Assembly (NCBI GenBank): GCA_024345305.1
Contig: BRON01000006.1
Span: forward strand, 1,736,001 to 1,800,000
Origin: Mrakia gelida
Taxonomy: Eukaryota; Basidiomycota; Tremellomycetes; Cystofilobasidiales; Mrakiaceae
Direction: 5' to 3'
DNA length: 64,000 nucleotides
The first letter of the stretch is position 1. Every line of letters begins with the position of its first letter. A program made the position numbers and the translations under genes. Below are positions 11,183 to 21,445 of this stretch, in pieces. The notes beneath the pieces are model-generated. The model was given only the letters and a program-made list of their open reading frames with translations. It had not been told where the DNA came from and made no database searches.

Positions 11183-13226
11183 ATGCTCGGTCGCCTGAAA
11201 TCCTTCGTCACCACTCCCACGCCCTCGGAAAAGAGCGACCCTTTCTCCTCCCTTCACTCCTCCCTCAAATCAGCTCTCCCAGGCCCTCCTCCCCTCCCAC
11301 TCCCCAAAGAGTCTCAGCTCGCCGACCTCAAGGCCCAGGTTCCGACCTCATGTAGCTCGTGTGATTCCTGCGACGACGACGACGGAGAGGAAGCTCAAGC
11401 GGACCACGACTTTCCAGAGCTGCCGAGGCGCTTCGACGTTGACTTGACCTCTGAGATGTTGGGGAGCGTCAGTGAGTTCCTCTCCTTCTCTTTCTACACT
11501 CCTCCTGTCTTCTTCTTTCTACGACTCCTCTGGCTCTTTTCTACTCTCGAGATATATATCCGAGAGCTCTGGTTGGCTCTGGGGGCGGCGAGGAAAAGGA
11601 GGAGGAAGGAGGGAAGGAGAACCCAAGTTCAGCTCGCACTCTCACCGCAGCGCAAAACTAGGCTCCTCCTTTCGCTGTTTGTTTCCAATAGAGATGGAAG
11701 ATGTAGGAAGGCTCGGACAACTCGGAACACTTTCCACCAGTGTCCGTCCCGAGATCCCATCGACCGAGCTCAAGGGAAGGGAAGGAGGAGTTTCTTCATC
11801 AGCTCGAGGGTCGACCCCTCCTCGTTCTCGACCGAGGCTTCGTGTGGTTTTGCAGTTTCTCAACGACCGCGGTTTTGTCTCCATGCTGATTTCTCTTCCT
11901 TTTTGTCAGAGCCCATGCATCGACTCGCCATCATCTCGACCTCCCGAACGGATTGGCAGCACGATATAGCGGAGGAATCTTCCTCCCTCGCTTTCCACCT
12001 TTCCCTCGTTCACCAGAGGAAGAATATCCGACCCAGCCCTCCATCAGCCAGCACACACAAGCCTGTAGAGATCCCTGGTGTCTACGATACCCAGGAGACG
12101 TCGAAGCTCACTGTCCTCGCGAGTTCCGTCCAGGTAGATTCGGACGACGGAAGGACGACGGCTCGTGAGTGTTTTGATTTCCTTTCTGCTCGAGCCATGG
12201 TCCTCGAAGCGCGCTGGGACGAGGTGCTAGACATCAGAGGGTTTTGACGAAGGTGGCTGGCCCCAATGTAGCTGTTGCCGCTCGAATCGACACTCGAACG
12301 CACGACGACCACTGACGCGTCCTTTCCTCGTTGCTTCGCCTCTCTCTCGTGCAGTCCTCTTCCCCGACTTCAAGTTCATCTCCTCCATCCCCATATCCAA
12401 ATCCGGTGCCAATGCTTTCTACAACCAAGCTCTCGATCCAGCCGTCGGTCCTCTCGGTATCCCAGCTCCGTCGCCTGAGGAGAAGCTCCAGAGTTGGGTC
12501 CTGCCTTACAAGGCCGTTATTCTGCTCTGTTCGTACCATCTTCTCGATCTTCTGCTCGCTACGGGGCTCTTGAGTTGACCTCGACTTCCGTCTCTTCGTT
12601 CAGGCTCCCACAAGACTCGAGACAAGAAGTGTTGGTCTCGTTCAGCTCTCGCGCGACTTCTTCCTCCTCGCGACTCCCTCGGCTGACCTTCGTTCTGTTC
12701 GTTCGCTTCAGGTGGAATCGCCGCTCCTCTCCTCGAATCCGTCCTCACGTCCACCCTCACCCTTCACAACCACACCGTCGACAACACCGGATCCTTCCTC
12801 CACTACCTTCATCCCTCGGAAGAGATTTCAAAGCTCTCGTCGGAAGAGGAGATCCACAAGCTGCTTCGAAACGTCGCTGGGACTGGCGCTGGGGGAGCAG
12901 GAGAGAGCAACGAGGTTGGAATCTTCAAGATTTCGCACTTGGGAGGACATCGATACTCTGGAGTTATGATCGTGAGGCTTCCTTCGCCGAGTCGAGTCGA
13001 TGAGATCGCGTCGAACGAAGCTCACCACCCTTTTACCTTTTTCTTTCGTCGTACTTAACAGATCTGCTTCCCTTCGGGTGCGATCCTCTACTACGGACGA
13101 GTGCGACCTCGGGACTGTGTTGCGATTGTGGAGAAGACGATCTTGAAGGGGGAGGTGATCCCTGAGCATCTGAGGGGAGGAGGAAACCTGAGGAGGGAGA
13201 AGGGGAAGAGTCTGTTGGACTGGTAG
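11183..13226 (+). CDS. AIM32: AIM32-like sucrase/ferredoxin-like (thioredoxin-like) protein
   Basis: A member of the sucrase/ferredoxin-like family (PF06999), whose yeast member Aim32 is a mitochondrial thioredoxin-like [2Fe-2S] protein. The ATG is at 11183. The first exon carries the N-terminal cysteine group (CSSCDSC) and LPRRFDVD. Splicing at GTCA|GTGAGT adds KPMHRLAIISTSRTDW, equivalent to the family's conserved 'H-hLhxTGKxDWp' block. Later exons give LFPDFKFISSIP, the second motif CSHKTRDKKCGIAAPLL, and the C-terminal signature ISHLGGHRYSGVMI, then FPSGAILYYGRVRPRD. The stop is TAG at 13224-13226. Cysteines of the CSH..RD..CG motif and the His of HLGGH are present, as expected for cluster binding. 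Subcellular location is inferred from the family. Confidence 0.88.
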
Positions 13227-13637
13227 AGACGTTGAGAGCAGGGGAGATGGCGAGTAAGACGACGATAATACCTTAATAGACTTTATAGAATTTGATCGTA
13301 TCTGCCTTGCGATATAGAGCGTCGAAGAGAGAGGAAAGCGAGGATGAGCGGAGGGACGAACGCGTCGACGAGGGTCGAAGAAGGCTCGTTGAGTTCGGAG
13401 GATGTTCTTTTACGCCTCGAGCCAAAGGTTTCGTCCCAAAAGGTGTGGAGAACTCGTTCGAGCCTCGTTCCCATCAGGAAAAGCCCGACCCTGTGGAAAA
13501 AGACGAAGGAAAAGCTTCCAGCAAGATCTCGAAAGAAAGGGCCGCGACTCGTCATCCGATCCGGCTCGTCGACCCTCTCCTCTTCCCCTGCTGCCCTCCC
13601 TCGTTTCGCTCCCAACCACCAACGCCTTCTCTCCAAC
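13227..13637. other. Intergenic region
   Basis: A tandem (same-strand) gap of 411 bp between the AIM32-like stop and the GHITM-like start. An open frame runs through it into the next gene, but the first 98 codons have UTR-like composition and I place the start at the ATG that begins a mitochondrial-type leader. Confidence 0.5.
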
Positions 13638-15417
13638 ATGTTCGCCGTCCGCACCCCCGTCCTTCCACCACTAAAGCTGGCCTCTCGCTTCCTCTCCACT
13701 CTCCCTCCTCCCCCTCCCAGCACCTCCACTCCCTTCCGAGCTTCCATCATCCGGCAGCTCCTCCCTCCCAACTCCACCTCGAAACCCATCGCCTCAGCCT
13801 CTTCTCGCTCCTACGCTCGACATGTTAGTGGATCGGGAGGGAAGGGACCTTATGGATACGGGGCTGGGTCTCAGGTCCAGACTATGGCGGCTCCCACTGC
13901 GTTCGAGCAGCAAGGAGGATGGAAGAAGGTCGCCGTCGTAGGAGGAGTCGTCGCTGCTTCGGTCGTCATCTCGAATGGTGAGTGGGTTCGACAATGCCTG
14001 CTCCTTCTCAGTGCTGGGTAGGGCTCATGAGAGAGAGGAGAATTGAGTCGATCTCGTCCAGGCAAGAAGGGAAAGCAAGAACTGCAGAGAGAGCAGAACG
14101 TGGAAGCTGACCTTCCCTCCGTTCCTTCCTTTTCTTTCCATCTTCCTTCCAGCCATCCTCAACCGAGAGACTCGAGAAGCTCTGGCTCCTATCGAGCAAG
14201 CTCATCTCCACTCCACCTTCCGATATGTTGGACTCGGGCTTGCCATCACTGCTGCTTCAGCCTACCAACTGCATCGAACCGGCTTCTCCGCGAAGGCGAG
14301 TCGTCCTTGCCCTTCCTCTCCTATGCCGTCGCAAGCTTCCGACTGACCTTCTTCCTCTCTTTGTTTCCTCCTGATGAATAGATTATGACTGCCAACCCCT
14401 GGGTCGTCCTCGGAGGAGGTGTCCTTCTCTCTGTTGGGTCGATGTACGCTTGCTTCAACGTGAGCTCGACCTTCCTCCCTCGCTCCCTCTTTTCGTCGCC
14501 TCCTCAGTTGAGCTGATCTTCTTTCTCGCTTTTCAAACCTTCTCCTGCCTACAGACCGCCCCTGAGAACACCGTTCAAAAGCTTTTCTTCTTCACCGCCT
14601 TCCAAGTCGCCCAGAGTATCGCCATAGCCCCTCTGCTCTTCCTCTCCCCTGCCCTCCTCGCTCGGGCTGGGCTCTACACCGTGGGAGTTGTTGGATCGCT
14701 GGCTTACGTCGGAGCTACTGCTAGGCAAGACAAGTTCTTGTACATCGGAGGGTACGTGCTTTCTTGCTTTCGTTGCGAGGTCGGGAGCTGGACGTTCCTC
14801 CGTCGACGTTGTTGATCTGATTTTCTCCTCCCCCTCTCTTTACTACAGACCCGTCCTCGCCGGAATCGTCGTCGTCGCTCTCTCCTCCCTCGCTCCCATG
14901 ATTCTCCCTCGAACGGCCATCCGAACTCTCGCCATCACTGAGTCGCTCGCGCTTTGTTTGTCCCGCTCTCCATCTTCTCTCGCTCTCCGCCTTCCTCACT
15001 GACACTCCCCTTTTTCGTTTTTCACCCAAAGACGGAGGTCTCGCTGTCTTCTCAGCAGCCATCCTCATGTTCGTTTCCCCTCCCCTCTCCTCCCTCTCAC
15101 CCCCTTCTTCCCCTCGCTGACCCTCACTCGCGTCTCTTTCTCCAGGGACGTCCAAAAGCTACTCCTCCACGCTCGACAGGCCGCTCAGGGACTTGTCAAG
15201 CTCGATCCTGTTGGGGAGTCCATTGGAATTGAGTTGCACACTGTTCGTTCCTCTCCCCGTCTTCCTTGCCTTCAAGTCGCGTCGTTTCGCTCGAGGCTGA
15301 CTCGCTCTTTCCGCTTTTCTTCCTTTCCCATTTCTTGTCGTTTACTTCGTACAGCTCAACATCTTCGTCCGAATGGTCCAGATGCTCGCCATGTCCGGTG
15401 GGAACCGAAGGAAGTAG
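13638..15417 (+). CDS. GHITM-like Bax inhibitor-1 family protein (mitochondrial)
   Basis: A multi-span inner-membrane protein of the Bax inhibitor/TMBIM family, GHITM (TMBIM5/MICS1) branch. The ATG at 13638 opens an Arg/Ser-rich, acid-poor leader typical of mitochondrial import (MFAVRTPVLPPLKLASRFLS). Spliced exons give a series of hydrophobic segments: VAVVGGVVAASVVI, YVGLGLAITAASAY, PWVVLGGGVLLSVGSMYA, FFFTAFQVAQSIAIAPLLF, LYTVGVVGSLAYVGATARQD, LAGIVVVALSSLAPMILP and a last half-span. The C-terminus LNIFVRMVQMLAMSGGNRRK is the characteristic GHITM ending. The gene has about nine exons; the stop is TAG at 15415-15417. In animals the protein shapes cristae and takes part in ion exchange; the fungal role is inferred. 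Confidence 0.88.
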
Positions 15418-15908
15418 GAACGACGCGTCGTTCGTTGGGTTCGATCTTTTTGTCTAAGCAGTTGGAAGTCGGAAGATGATATGGTTGTGATCTTCTCCTC
15501 TCCTGCTTCAAACCCGAAACTTCCTTGCAAGCTCTACCGTTCTCAGCGTCGGAAGAAGAGATGAGATGAGATCGCTGATCGCGCGAACTTGATGAAGTCC
15601 GGATCGAGCGAGCTGCTTCCGGTCGACCTGTCAAGTTTTTGCGCTGCTTGCAGCACACGACGCTCGTTTCTACATCGATAAACCTACACGCATCTATCGC
15701 GTCGAAAACAACAGCATCCCGAAAAAATCCAGCTTCAGAAAACTCATCAGCCAAGCAGCAAACAACCTCAGAAACATCCTCGGTCTCACCCATCCTCAGC
15801 CTCGCCCCTCCCTCTCCTCTCTCCTCTCTCCCATCAACCATCACCCCCCCCCTTCCTCCCTCCCTCCGCCTTCTCCCTCTTTCTCCCCTCCGCCCTTCTC
15901 TTCCCTCA
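15418..15908. other. Intergenic region
   Basis: A 491-bp tandem gap. GACGCGTC lies just after the upstream stop (15422-15429), and a long pyrimidine-rich tract (about 15790-15960) precedes and overlaps the start of the next gene. No gene seen. Confidence 0.5.
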
Positions 15909-18008
15909 ATGCTCCTCCCCTCCCCCTCGACCCCCTCCTCCCGACCCTTCTACGTCCTCCTCTCCCTCCTCGCTTCAGCCTGCCTCCTCTCCCTCTTCTC
16001 TTTCTCGACGTCCAGCTTCAATCCGGTTCATAAGGCTTGGTCGCATGCGGCTTCAGACGGGGGAGGGATAGACACGGTAGGGGAGGCACTGGTGGGTGGA
16101 GTGAAGAAGGGTGGGAATAGGAGGTGTGGGAGGACGTGAGTAGTAAAGAGAGAGAGGGGGAGAGAGAGAGAGGTGACGGGGGGGTGACAGAACGAGCGAG
16201 AGACGCTGACCTGGGTTGAACTTGGGTTGGGGGTTTAACAGGATGCTGTACTTGAATTCAGGCCCTCATGGATTCGCTAGCGAGTTTATTATTCTCGTGA
16301 GTTAAGGCGATCTGGCGGGGGAAGGGGACCAAGGAAGGAACGAGCTCGCTGACTCTCGTTTCGTTTCGTTTTCGTTCGTCGCAGCTTCGAGCAGCCTGGT
16401 TCGCCAACGAGCACGGGTACGAGCTTCTCGTGGATTCAGATGAGGGGTGGACTTATGGGAATTTGCTAGAGGTCAGTCAGCTCGGCGAATCGAAGGAGGG
16501 GAGGGGAGGAGAGTTCGAACGAGCTCAAGCTGACCTTCTCGTTTCGTTCTTTGAATGACAGTATCTTCTCCCACACCGAACGACCTGCGTGCCCGATGGG
16601 GAATGGCGGACTCGCGAGCGAGTTACTGTAGGAGAGGAGGGATGGAAGGACGAAGCTCATGTGTTTACGAGTCGATATCAGTTCGTCCCCCTTCTCCCCC
16701 TCTCTCCCTCTCCCCTCTCCCCTCTCCCCTCTCCCCCCCCTCCCCCACCTCGTCCTGACCCCCACCCTTCTCGCTTCATCTCCTCTCAGCGGCCGTGACT
16801 TCATAGAAGACTACTTCCGTCTCCTCCTCTCCCCCACGCACCTCACCGAATTCCCAGGCGACCCTCCCGCCCCAACAGGCAAAATCGAAACCCTCCCTGT
16901 CCTCCCACCCGACATGGCCCTTCCCGAGTCCTACAGAGCAGCGTATCAGGCGCTCAGTCCGTTGGCCAGAGAGTTTTGGACCCCTACCTCGACGGTGGAG
17001 ATGCAGGTGCAGATGCTTAAGGAGGAGTGGAGGTTGGATGAGAGGAGGAGCGTTGGGGCTCATGTGAGTACGACGAGACGATTTTTAGAAGGCTGGAGCG
17101 TGCTCGCGAAGAGGCAGGGAAGGTGCTGGTGAGAATACTGGAAAAGGAGAGAGGAGTGGGAAGGAGAACGAGAACGAAACGAAGCTCGCTCAACTGACGC
17201 GTCTCGTCCCCCCTTCGTTCGTTGTTGTCCCTTCGACAGGTCCGCATGGGCGACAAAGCCTGGGAACTCCAAGGAGACGAGGAGAAAGCAGGTGGGAAGA
17301 TCGCTTTCAGGCAAGGCGACTTCAAGGCTTATATCAGTGAGTGGTCCGCTTTTTCTCTTTCGCTCGCGTCGTCCTGACCTCTTCCCTTCTTCTCCCCCTC
17401 CCTCACCTTTACCACCCACCCATCTATCACCCACCACACCCCCCTCTCGCACCACCTCCCCCCCCCCCCCCCCCCCCCACCACCCACCCAACCCAACCCA
17501 CCCAGCCGCCGCCCAAGCTCTCCTCCCCCTCCTCCCCCCACCTCTCATCCCCTCCTCCCCAACCCTCCCCCCTCTCCTCATCATCATGTCCGACTCCCCC
17601 TTCATCCTCCCCTCCTTCCTCTCCCTCCCTCACGAACCCTTCGAAATCGTTCAACTCCCAGTCATCTCCCCTTCCTCCTCAGGTCACTCAGAACAGGAAT
17701 TCACCGCCCTCCCGCGGAAAGATCGCGTTCAACTCACCGAGGGCTTTGTGAGGGATATGACGATGCTGGGACGAGAGGTAGGAGGGTTCGTGGGGACGGG
17801 GAGCTCGAACGTGGGGGATATGATCAGTTTGCTGGTTGGGGAGGAGAGGGCTGTGAAGGGTGGGTTGGCGCGGAGTTTGTGAGTCGGTCGCGCAACGACA
17901 GTTTCTTTTCGCTCCTTCGTTGGTTCGCTGACCCCCCTCCCTCCTCGGTCTTTGAAAATCAGGGACTCACCCTTCTACTGGACTTCCTGGTTCGAAGTTT
18001 GGAAGTGA
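15909..18008 (+). CDS. Fucosyltransferase-like type II membrane glycosyltransferase
   Basis: Probably a Golgi glycosyltransferase of the fucosyltransferase (GT23/O-FucT-like) fold. The ATG at 15909 precedes a signal anchor (FYVLLSLLASACLLSLFSF). Later exons give RMLYLNSGPHGFASEFIILL and AAWFANEHGYELLVDSDEGW, which resemble substrate-pocket blocks of this group. They are followed by GAHVRMGDKAW, matching the donor-binding HxRxxDK motif of alpha-1,6-fucosyltransferases, and GTGSSNVGDMISLL, matching the conserved 'SSNVGR' block near the C-terminus. The last intron is spliced at AGTTT|GTGAGT to give DSPFYWTSWFEVWK and a TGA at 18006-18008. One intron contains a run of 21 C (17458-17478). Donor and acceptor sugars are not known; xylose- or mannose-linked cell-wall glycans are possible. 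Confidence 0.75.
17458..17478 (+). repeat. Poly-C run in glycosyltransferase intron
   Basis: A run of 21 C lies inside an intron of the fucosyltransferase-like gene, within a longer C/A/T-rich tract that precedes the acceptor. On the transcribed strand it acts as a long polypyrimidine tract. The length is prone to sequencing error. Confidence 0.8.
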
Positions 18009-18482
18009 TCACCTTCCTTCCCTTCCTCCTTCTTCCTTTCCTTCCCTCACATTCGCTTCGCTTTTTGGGTCTTCACTCTCGTTTTCGTCTTTTGTTCTCT
18101 CCTTTCAGTCGCTCCTTTTTCGGTTTATTTGCGAGCCCACCGATGCTGGTGCGTGACTCGTGCTTTGGGTTACTTATATTCTAGATATGTTCATTGTAGT
18201 GGGAAGAGAGAAAGAGGGGGGGAGGGGAGGGGAGGAGGGAAAACGACGCGTCGAGCGAGGTTGAGGTCTAGGAGGGCGAGAGGTCGAGATTGTGAGAGGA
18301 TTTCAGAGTGGAGGACGGGGGTGGGTGGGATGAGGAAGTCGGTGGGGAAGAGAGGGTTTGGTGGGCGAGGAGAGGGAGGGAGAGAGAAAGCGAGTGGGGA
18401 GGGGGTCGACGACGCGCGCGTCCCGTTCGTTCTCGCCTCGCCTGCGTTCCGCTTGCAAAGCCAGACGTTTTCAGACTAGACC
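18009..18482. other. Intergenic region
   Basis: A 474-bp tandem gap: a pyrimidine-rich 3' flank, then a purine-rich tract (about 18200-18400) with GACGCGTC at 18245. No coding signal seen. Confidence 0.5.
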
Positions 18483-20986
18483 ATGGTCTTCTTGAGCTCT
18501 CAAAATTTTCATTCTCAGAGGGAAGCCGATGACGTCGCGCGGAAAGAGCCGAAAGCGAAAGCGGAGGAGGTCAAGCTCGCGGCCCCCTCCCTCCTTCCTT
18601 GCCTCAAGCCACGACCCCAGAGCTCCACTGCCCAACACATGGTAGATTCTCTGCCTTTCTACCTCCCTTCCGATCCTACTCCGTCCTCTTCCTCTTCTCG
18701 GACGAGCTCGAATGATGCTCAGCTTCGAGCGACCTCGACGGACACGACCGCTCCTCTCCAACTCTCAGCCGCTCTTCAACTCGAGGAACCTCCCTCGCTC
18801 TCACCTCCTCCAACCCAGGAACCACCCAAGAAGAAGTTCCACATCAAGACTTTCCATGAGACGATCGAGGTGAATCTAGCCAAAGCGGAGGCGAACGCTG
18901 GGAGGAGCGATCCATGGATCAGTCGAAAGTTCGCCATAGGGTGAGCTCGTTTCTTGTCCTCTCTTGCCTGTTCTCTCCAGCTTCTCCTCGACTTCGATCT
19001 CAGCTTGGAAATCGATAAGGGATCGGGAAAGGCTCATGTACTCGTGGAAGGACGTCTGGGCGGGACGGGGAGGCAGAGAACGACGAGCTTGCCGAAGCAA
19101 GGAACATCGAAGCTCACCTGTCCCTCCTTCTCTTTCCTTTCTTCTCCTCCAGTCTCGTCGTCGGCCTCATCGGATGGACTTCCTATGTCGTCATCGGGCG
19201 TATATATATCCCAATGCTGCATCGAACATCTCGAGCTGGATCCAGAGGAAGAGGAAGTGAGTCCAGCTCAACTCGCTTCGAAGGAGGGAGCTCACGAGCT
19301 GACCTCTCCTCCTCCTCGTCCCTCTTCTTTCAGTCGCCTTCCTCGTCGTCTTCTCAGTCTTCCTTTTCTTCTTCGTCTGGAGCTATACGAAGAACATACT
19401 CACAGGTCCTGGTTTCGCCAAAGACGTGAGTCTTCTACCTCTGTTGAGCTCCTCGTTCCCTGCTCTCTCTCGCGTTCTCGAGCTCACCCTGTCTCCTTCG
19501 ACTTCGACCGAACAGTACGTTCCTCCCTTCCAGATCCCCACCAACCCTTACCATCTTCAACCTCAAGCCCCCTTCTCCAGCCCAGCACCAACGTCCGACC
19601 CATCTCCTCCAACTCCCTCTTTCCCTGCCTCCGAGACCGTCGACAACGAGCGACCTCCCTCTCCTCGTTCAAGGAACCCACTCTCTATGCCCCCGACCGC
19701 TCTTCCAACCTCGGCAACACGCCCGTTACCGCCATCGAATCGGAATGGAGGTCTCTGCTCGTCTCCTCCCCTGCTGGCCCAACGGAAAGCCGAGGAGAAC
19801 GCGTTGGAAGCTCAACCAGTCGAGGGAGAATGGGTCGAGCGGTTCCCTCCCGAGCCCGAGGTCCACGGACGGTGGTGTGGGTTCTGTGAGCTCGTGAAAC
19901 CAGAGAGGACTCATCACTGTAGGATGTGTGGGACGTGCGTGCTGAATATGGTGAGCACGGCTCCGGAACGCGTTGGTTCTTGTCTTGTTCCTCGACGCGT
20001 CGCTGGTTTCTGCGTCTTCTTCACTCTCCCAGGACCATCACTGGTGAGAGGCCGATCTTCTTCCTATGGTGCAGACAAACGACCTTCTGACTCCTTCTTT
20101 CGCTCTCAGTCCCTGGATCGGCACCTGCGTCGGAACTCGGAACCACAAGTTCTTTCTCGATTTCCTTCTCTACTCGACCCTCTTTACGATCTACACTCTC
20201 GTCATCTCGGCCATCTCGCTACGAGGGAGTAATAACGATCCAATGATCATCTCTATCAGTTCGTCCGTTTCTTCTACTCTCTCGTGGCCGTGCGTTCGAC
20301 TGACGCACCGCTCTTCTTTTGTTCTCATTCTTCAGTCGTCCTGTTCGTTCGCCTTTTCTCGTTCTCTCGCCTGCCAGTGAGCTCTTTGGCTGACTCTTTC
20401 CGTTCCGACCCTCTTCAGATCCGTCCTCTTCACAGCCTTCACAGCATCCATGGGCTGGACGCACACCTACCTCATTCTCATCAACATGAGCACGATCGAG
20501 ACTCTTCGCGTCGCCGTGAGTTTCCCTCCCTTTGCCACCCTCTCTGCTGGTCTTGCCGCTCTCTTTCTCTCCTCCACTCACACCCTCGCTTCGTTCAGTC
20601 CTTCCGAGAACGCGAATCAGCCGCTCTCCAACGTCGACACGGTTTCTTCCCGACTTCGTTCGTCCTCCGCCTTTCTCCGTCCCCATCCTTCGTCCCCTCC
20701 CACTAACTTCCCCTCCCCCTTTTCGTCTCGTTCGTTCAGATCCAAACGAGCCAACCTCGCTCGTCTCCACTCCGACTGGGGTTCGCCCTACAAGGAAGGG
20801 AACCCTTTCTGGCTCGGGACGCGTCGAAACTGGACGGCGGTGATGGGAGAGGAGACGTGGAAGTGGTTTCTTCCGTTGGGAGGATCGAGGGATGGGAAAC
20901 GAGGAGAGGCATACGAGCGGAATGCGAGATGTGGGGAGAGAGGGGAGTGGAGGAGAAGGGAAGAGTGGCCGGAAGAGCTTAAATGA
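18483..20986 (+). CDS. DHHC-type protein S-palmitoyltransferase
   Basis: An integral membrane enzyme that attaches palmitate to cysteines of target proteins. The N-terminal region is disordered (start at 18483, or the in-frame ATG at 18639). Spliced exons then give two spans (LVVGLIGWTSYVVIGRIYI and VAFLVVFSVFLFFFVWSY), the motif TGPGFAKD, a long Ser/Pro loop, and the cysteine-rich domain WCGFCELVKPERTHHCRMC with GTCVLNM. The catalytic DHHC itself is split by an intron: GACCATCACTG|...|TCCCTGG reads DHHCPWIGTC, followed by GTRNHKFFLDFLLYS. Two further spans follow, with TIE in place of the usual TTxE. The C-terminus has NPFWLGTRRNWTAVMG and WFLPLG, as in Pfa3/Pfa4-type enzymes. Stop TGA at 20984-20986. 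Confidence 0.9.
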
Positions 20987-21445
20987 TGCACGACTTTGAC
21001 GACTTTTGCGACGCGTTCGAGCGAGTAAGAGAGTTTATGCAAGATATCATCGTGAGAGAGAACGGGAGAACGAAACGAGCGAGTGAGCGAGCAGGGGGAG
21101 GGAAGTGAAGGGGCACGTGAAGCAAGAAGCCAGAAAAATCGAGTGAGCTGAGTGAGAAAGCAAAAGTCCGACAAACGCGCGGGGATGTTGAGAAGGGAAG
21201 GTATATTGTGATGGGTGAGAGGAAGAAGGTATCAAGGGATAGCGAGATGGTAGGTCTAAGACGGAAGCGAGAAAGTCCGAGAGAAGGGTAAGGAAGGGGA
21301 GAGAAGAGCGAAGGAACGAGGGCGAGGCGAGGCAAGGCAAGGCGACAAAACGGAACGCGACCGAAAAAGAAGACCCTGAGCGAATGAGAGAGAAAGATAG
21401 TATAGAAACAGTCAAAAGAAAGGAAAGGAGAACAAGAAACCGAGA
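20987..21445. other. Intergenic region between convergent genes
   Basis: A 459-bp gap between the stops of two convergent genes, so it should hold both 3' UTRs. Purine-rich on the plus strand. Long minus-strand open frames (for example 20979-21449) are pyrimidine-biased read-through with no recognisable protein. Confidence 0.5.
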
